Shown in pieces: positions 60,659-64,000 of a DNA stretch of 64,000 nucleotides. The stretch covers positions 62,001 through 126,000 of the forward strand of contig JAEWSQ010000003.1 in NCBI GenBank assembly GCA_023398165.1, given 5' to 3'. The first letter of the stretch is position 1; every line of letters starts with the position of its first letter. A program made the position numbers and the translations under genes. A model generated the notes under the pieces. The model had not been told where the DNA came from. It searched no databases and worked only from the letters and a program-made list of their open reading frames with translations. The DNA is from Spirochaetota bacterium. Lineage in GTDB: Bacteria; Spirochaetota; Spirochaetia; Treponematales; Treponemataceae.

Positions 60659-60688
60659 AGCCAGCTGTACAGGGAGGAACAGCTGGCT
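60659..60688. repeat. Perfect 10-bp-stem hairpin
   Basis: AGCCAGCTGT (60659-60668) and ACAGCTGGCT (60679-60688) with a 10-nt loop. No T-run follows in either direction, so it is not a standard terminator. The role is unknown. Confidence 0.5.
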
Positions 60689-60850
60689 TAGAGCGCACAG
60701 ATTACCGGGGCAGATATGTAAAGCATGAAAAATCGGGATAGGAAAAAGGATATTGAAGAGAACGGAAAGATGCATAGAAAAGACGAAAGGTATAAAGTAG
60801 AGCTGATAGGTGAAAAAGACAAATAAGCTTTGGTATGTATCTTTTTAATT

Positions 60851-60874
60851 AATAGAACGAACGTTCGTTCTATT
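60851..60874. promoter_or_regulatory. Perfect 24-bp palindrome, TetR/AcrR-type operator
   Basis: AATAGAACGAACGTTCGTTCTATT is symmetric over its full 24 bases. The GAACGAACGTTCGTTC core is a widespread operator form for TetR/AcrR-family repressors, which usually control their own gene. No TetR gene is next to it; the nearest TetR gene is at 53365-53964. No clear promoter was assigned around it. Confidence 0.8.
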
Positions 60875-60932
60875 TTTAATTCTGCCTATAAACTGCTCTT
60901 CCCGCCTGTTGTTTTTTCATCTTATCCATGGT

Positions 60933-61283
60933 CTACGAGACTGTCTTCCCGCAGCTGATATCGAAGGGCATAATAAGCAGTTTCATTATACTTTTTTCGT
61001 ACTGCTCAAAAAACCATTGTGTAGCTTTGCCGTAGTTTTCTTTAGTATCGAACTCCCAGTAGGAATAGTATTTGACACACTTTACGATCTTTGTTAATTC
61101 CCGGGGAGGTTTTCCTTCTTTGATTAATCCGTCCATGGTATAAAATCTTTTCATATATTTAATTAATATTGATCCTGTCAGATTCTGTTGTTCCTGTTCT
61201 GCTTTTTTTATCAGCTCTTCAAATTCACTCAGCTTATCGGGCTTTACTTGAAACAATTTAATCTCAGAAAATGTGTCTGTCAT
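60933..61283 (-). CDS. Small alpha/beta protein, antibiotic-biosynthesis-monooxygenase-like (tentative)
   Basis: 116 residues. A ferredoxin-like alpha+beta arrangement is suggested (IKLFQVKPDKLSEFEELIKKAEQEQ, then KIVKCVKYYSYWEFDTKENYGKATQWFF), similar to dimeric ABM/NIPSNAP-type domains, but the family call is not certain. It follows the two flavoproteins on the same strand by 1 nt, so it is in their operon. It could be a small redox or quinol-related partner. Confidence 0.55.
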   Translation of the reverse strand: MTDTFSEIKLFQVKPDKLSEFEELIKKAEQEQQNLTGSILIKYMKRFYTMDGLIKEGKPPRELTKIVKCVKYYSYWEFDTKENYGKATQWFFEQYEKSIMKLLIMPFDISCGKTVS

Positions 61284-61284
61284 A

Positions 61285-61881
61285 CTACCTCTTACTCAGT
61301 ATTGTTATAATATCAGTCTTAATTTCCTCAAGCCATTCATTTCTTTGACTGTCAGTGCTGCCGGCAATTATCCTGAACATTTTTCTGTGGTAGCCGGTAA
61401 TACCCGTGAAGCCGAATACGCATTTACCCCATATTCTGTCGAGCGGATCGCGGAAATACTTGTTTTCGCGTTCTGCTTCCGTGTTTGACGTATTATACAC
61501 AATACCTGTTTTACCCTTAAGTTTCTCGATGGGAAGACCTCCAGATGAATCATCATCCGGAAAATCATAAGCATGAGGAGGGCGAATAACCCTGTCAATA
61601 TAACCTTTAAGAATTGCAGGAGGTTGTCCCCACCAGTTCGGATGTATGTACACAAGAATATCAGAGTCAATTAATTCCATAGCATACTTGTTAACGAGGG
61701 GATCATCAGAAGCGTCAGAACCCAATTCCTTTTTTGTCAGTACAGGATTAAAGTTCTCTTCATAAAGATCATGGGCATAAACCTTCACCTTATTATCTTT
61801 TAACGTTCTAACCGCAGTATGATACATTGCGTGATTAAAACTTCTCTCATAGGGATGGGCTAAAATAACTGATGAGGTCAT
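61285..61881 (-). CDS. Flavodoxin-2-fold NAD(P)H oxidoreductase (quinone/drug reductase)
   Basis: 198 residues. N-terminal VILAHPYERSFNHAMYHTA with phosphate-binding residues, the flavin segment IHPNWWGQPPAILKGYIDRVI and the closing GKTGIVYNTSNTEAERE match the NQO/MdaB-like Flavodoxin_2 family. It reduces quinones or electrophiles with two electrons. It lies between a flavodoxin and a small alpha/beta protein, with 1-2 nt gaps on each side, which suggests a stress or electrophile response operon (inferred). Confidence 0.88.
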   Translation of the reverse strand: MTSSVILAHPYERSFNHAMYHTAVRTLKDNKVKVYAHDLYEENFNPVLTKKELGSDASDDPLVNKYAMELIDSDILVYIHPNWWGQPPAILKGYIDRVIRPPHAYDFPDDDSSGGLPIEKLKGKTGIVYNTSNTEAERENKYFRDPLDRIWGKCVFGFTGITGYHRKMFRIIAGSTDSQRNEWLEEIKTDIITILSKR

Positions 61882-61883
61882 TG

Positions 61884-62303
61884 CTATTCCTTTTGAGTTA
61901 TTTTTTTTGCAAATGAGATTGCAGCACTAATATCGGCTTTATCCGGATGTGGAAATCCTATAAAAAGAAGACGTCCTCTGCATATGAATTCTTCCGCTGC
62001 AACTTCTATTCCATTTTTAATTAAAACATTCCTCACTATATCCTGTCCCTGCCTGTTGCTTAAGCAGGACGTTATGAGCGCAGCTTTTTTTACCGAGCTT
62101 TTACTGATTCCTTGTGCAAATTGATTCAATTCAGGTGCAGTAACGCCTCCGTAAATTCCGCTTACTATAAAAAGAAGTTCTACATCATTAAGTTCCGGTT
62201 TGGTATTTATATCCAGAGCTTTGGTTTCGAGTGATTCTGCTACTGCATCGGCGATTTTTTTAGAGTGTCCTGTTTTGGAATAATAGATAACTGCAATTTT
62301 CAT
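61884..62303 (-). CDS. Flavodoxin-domain protein
   Basis: 139 residues. The FMN phosphate loop is YYSKTGHSKKIADAVAE (about residues 7-23); the second flavin loop is VSGIYGGVTAPELNQF. The last part has LSNRQGQDIVRNVLIKNGIEVAAEEF. It is shorter than classical flavodoxin but complete by the usual strands. It is the first gene of the three-gene flavoprotein operon and may carry electrons for, or be a partner of, the following reductase. Confidence 0.88.
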   Translation of the reverse strand: MKIAVIYYSKTGHSKKIADAVAESLETKALDINTKPELNDVELLFIVSGIYGGVTAPELNQFAQGISKSSVKKAALITSCLSNRQGQDIVRNVLIKNGIEVAAEEFICRGRLLFIGFPHPDKADISAAISFAKKITQKE

Positions 62304-62460
62304 AACTTAAACTCCCGTTGTATACTGATAACGATTATTCTTTGGTAACTATATGTTCTACAGTATAAGGCATGTTTTCAAATATTTCCGCAAAAAAAGA
62401 AGGATATGTTTTATGTTTTTTTGTAATCATACAGAGGAATGCAATTCATAAACTCTCTTC

Positions 62461-62628
62461 TTATACCATCCCCAGTTTTTTTGCAGACAGCTTTGCCGCC
62501 TTTTCTATCTTTACTTCCTGTTCTTTCTTCCGTGTATCATTCATACCTGGAGCCGTAAAAATCGTAAGTCTATTGATAATTCGGCCGCCTGAGGACATGA
62601 TAGATAAAGCCTTTGCTTAAATACTCAT
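62461..62628 (-). pseudogene. Possible gene remnant (about 45-52 residues)
   Basis: On the reverse strand a frame reads from an ATG at 62628 into an early TAA after three codons and continues in frame as KALSIMSSGGRIINRLTIFTAPGMNDT, finishing KKEQEVKIEKAAKLSAKKLGMV before a TAA at 62461. The SSGGRIIN and TAPGMNDT pieces recall a short-chain dehydrogenase or a flavoprotein end, but no family can be assigned. The early stop and lack of the rest suggest a broken gene. The remaining bases of the 360-nt gap show AT-rich promoter-like sequence only. Confidence 0.3.
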
Positions 62629-62663
62629 TAATTATAATCCCAATCCGGTTCAAAGAGAAGAAG

Positions 62664-63074
62664 TTAATTGAAGTGCCCCATCTGTTTCAGCCTGATTTCA
62701 AAAATGCATGAATCATCCTTGTTAATTATAGAAGCCTTCCGGGTGATTTTAACATTTTCTGGTCCGTATAGTTTACCCCAAATATAGTGCAGACTTTTTT
62801 CCGAACATATGCACATTTTTTTCGATGTGATTAATTTTTCTTTAAATAAGTCGCAGCCGCATTCCGTATAGGTAAGCTGTATTCTGTCGGGAAAAAGAAT
62901 GTAATTAAATCCGCTGAAATGCGATGCCAAAAAGATTAACAGATCTTCAACGGTATCTGTCTCTTTAAACGCCTGTTCATACACTTTTACCGGATACGAA
63001 TCTGAACAGCGTACAGCACAGCATGATAAAAAGTCCGCTGCTTTTTCATCCGTAGATCCTTCTAATGTATTCAT
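62664..63074 (-). CDS. V4R-like small-molecule-binding protein (tentative)
   Basis: 136 residues. Central TECGCDLFKEKLITSKKMCICSEKSLHYIWGKLYG and the ending KASIINKDDSCIFEIRLK match the Cys pattern of V4R/ATC-hydrolase-like C-terminal domains (CxCxLxxxxxI, C, then a DDSCxFxI end). Such domains bind hydrophobic small molecules or metal ions. No DNA-binding part is present. It overlaps the next upstream gene by 4 nt, so the two are coupled. Confidence 0.55.
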   Translation of the reverse strand: MNTLEGSTDEKAADFLSCCAVRCSDSYPVKVYEQAFKETDTVEDLLIFLASHFSGFNYILFPDRIQLTYTECGCDLFKEKLITSKKMCICSEKSLHYIWGKLYGPENVKITRKASIINKDDSCIFEIRLKQMGHFN

Positions 63075-63925
63075 TGCAGTTTCCTTATGAGATTTTCTAT
63101 TCTATAGGTACAATCTGTAATGCGGTCATCTTTACTGCGCCATGAATCTGACAGAGGAAAATTAATGCCGTCTTTTGCTTCTGAGCTCATGTCCCACAGG
63201 CCGTCCTTCTCTTTATTATTGTTGAGCCATTTTACTGCAAAGCTAAGCTTTTCTCTGCATTCCGCCTTATCGTAGTCCGACAGCAGCTCTATTGCAGATA
63301 CATATCTGCAGGCGTTTAAAGATTTAAAAGACAGAGGAGTATTTAAAAGCCGTTTATCGTAAACATAATAAATACCTGTTTCGTGATTTATGAGATACTC
63401 TACCATCGCCTGAGCCTCGATAGTATTCAGCATATTCTGCATCAAAGAGACGTGGTAAAAGTTGGCAATGTCTAGAAGCCGTCCGCCTTTCGGCGGCAAA
63501 TTATGAACCTCTTTGTAAGTCTTAACATACGTGCTGTGGTTATATACGCCGGTACTAAAAGCACTACTAATAATTCTGCACCATTTTTCACCGGTTCGAT
63601 TAGCTTCCTCATCAGCTTTAGTAAATCTTCTAATCCATGCTGATAACATAAGATCTGTAAAAATATCCCAGTTATGAACTTTTTCACGGCGGTCGGGTAT
63701 TTGTTTTGTCCTTCTCAAGCAGTCCCGCATATATGATACTGCTTTTTTTACCGGTTCATCATCGATAGTAAAACCTAAGACTTGAAGCCGGCGTAATGCC
63801 TGTTCGGTTGTTATGGAATTTTCTTCCGAAGGATATCCGAGAGAGTGAAAGAATCCCCAGGATCCGTCGTCATGCTGTTTTTCTATAATAGAACAAGCCC
63901 ATTTTGTTTTTTTATATTCTGACAT
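63071..63925 (-). CDS. Alpha/alpha-toroid (prenyltransferase/squalene-cyclase-like) protein
   Basis: 284 residues. It contains the typical repeat of terpene-cyclase/prenyltransferase toroids: an N-terminal KWACSIIEKQHDDGSWGFFHS (QxxDGSWG, about residues 8-28) and a late KWLNNNKEKDGLWDM. The catalytic DXDD motif of cyclases is not seen, so an enzymatic cyclase is unlikely; many such shorter proteins of anaerobes are uncharacterised. No signal peptide. It is coupled by a 4-nt overlap to the V4R-like gene, so the two probably work together. Confidence 0.7.
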   Translation of the reverse strand: MSEYKKTKWACSIIEKQHDDGSWGFFHSLGYPSEENSITTEQALRRLQVLGFTIDDEPVKKAVSYMRDCLRRTKQIPDRREKVHNWDIFTDLMLSAWIRRFTKADEEANRTGEKWCRIISSAFSTGVYNHSTYVKTYKEVHNLPPKGGRLLDIANFYHVSLMQNMLNTIEAQAMVEYLINHETGIYYVYDKRLLNTPLSFKSLNACRYVSAIELLSDYDKAECREKLSFAVKWLNNNKEKDGLWDMSSEAKDGINFPLSDSWRSKDDRITDCTYRIENLIRKLQ

Positions 63926-63953
63926 AAACCGCCCCTTATAAAAAACGACTATT

Positions 63954-64000
63954 GTTACCCCTTCAGTATCTCATCAATTTTTTGTATCTCTTCGCTGCTT
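63954..64000 (-). CDS. C-terminal end of an unknown gene (5' end outside window)
   Basis: The reverse strand reads SSEEIQKIDEILKG and a TAA at 63954-63956, open to the window edge. A short amphipathic helix end is plausible for a real protein. It lies 28 nt upstream of the toroid gene in the same direction, so it may be part of the same operon. Too short to identify. Confidence 0.4.

Larger units (their letters stand above)
60346..60932. other. 587-bp gene-poor region
   Basis: No credible gene on either strand: frames are short and without family motifs. It holds two hairpins (60445-60477 and 60659-60688) and a perfect TetR-type palindrome (60851-60874). It lies between the pyrF start and the 3' end of a flavoprotein operon. 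It may be the site of a lost regulator gene or other deletion. Confidence 0.6.

Noticed and set aside
60572..60775. Hydrophobic 67-residue reverse frame in the gene-poor region
   Set aside because: Arises from AT-rich and hairpin sequence; no ribosome-binding site, no domain.
62372..62620. Forward 82-residue frame between the flavodoxin operon and the V4R-like gene
   Set aside because: Its sequence is antisense to the possible gene remnant, has no ribosome-binding site and no recognisable motif.

Overview
This 64 kb window looks like chromosome from a free-living or gut-type spirochaete, most likely a Treponema relative. This is inference. It rests on the many lipoproteins with relaxed lipoboxes (ILSC, LMSC, LLSC, LFSC, TVSC), the bacterial XPB helicase pair, the lipoproteins with BspA/PARCEL-type repeats, the moderately AT-rich composition and the carbohydrate-fermenting gene set. 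No rRNA, tRNA, CRISPR array, insertion sequence or prophage was seen.

Layout. (1) 1-6.6 kb: a galactan-utilisation operon with an ABC importer (binding-protein 3' end and two permeases), a secreted GH53 endo-galactanase lipoprotein and a cytoplasmic GH35 beta-galactosidase. (2) 6.7-13.6 kb: surface lipoproteins (a parallel beta-helix protein, two DUF5018+PARCEL paralogues each behind a perfect-consensus sigma-70 promoter, and a DUF1566 protein) and a membrane-bound LuxR regulator. (3) 13.7-23.8 kb: accessory small genes, including a CrtI-like FAD oxidoreductase with an unknown partner, a PIN-domain relic, AraC/GyrI, DinB, TIGR04076, DUF2087, YhhN, DUF4386, DUF4256, DUF3788, a methyltransferase and DUF6273. 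(4) 23.8-31.7 kb: a TrpXYZ-like ABC importer, a sensor/diguanylate cyclase/hemerythrin fusion, an esterase lipoprotein, and a redox operon made of a 48-residue CXXC peptide, a NapH-like ferredoxin and a TlpA-type thioredoxin. (5) 31.8-46.4 kb: two orphan PTS IIC permeases, a GH10 xylanase translationally coupled to the XPB helicase pair, an SDF symporter, Tex, a mini-ferredoxin and a GH43 enzyme. (6) 46.5-53.4 kb: a complete tryptophan operon, trpE-trpGD-trpCF-trpB-trpA, with two gene fusions. (7) 53.4-64 kb: a TetR regulator, an RNA methyltransferase, a metallo-beta-lactamase/cNMP-binding fusion, the pyrimidine operon pyrF-pyrK-pyrD, a gene-poor stretch with an orphan TetR-type palindrome, a flavoprotein operon, and a V4R-like/alpha-alpha-toroid pair.

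The main finding is that the trp operon (46.5 kb) and the TrpXYZ-like importer (23.8 kb), about 22.7 kb apart, carry nearly identical promoters: TTGACA, a 17-base spacer, then TATAGT. Each is followed by the same 18-bp inverted repeat, GTTACT-RTAARA-AGTAAC. This indicates a tryptophan regulon controlled at an operator. The trpE leader is only about 40 nt, too short for classical attenuation. No obvious repressor gene for this operator lies in the window.
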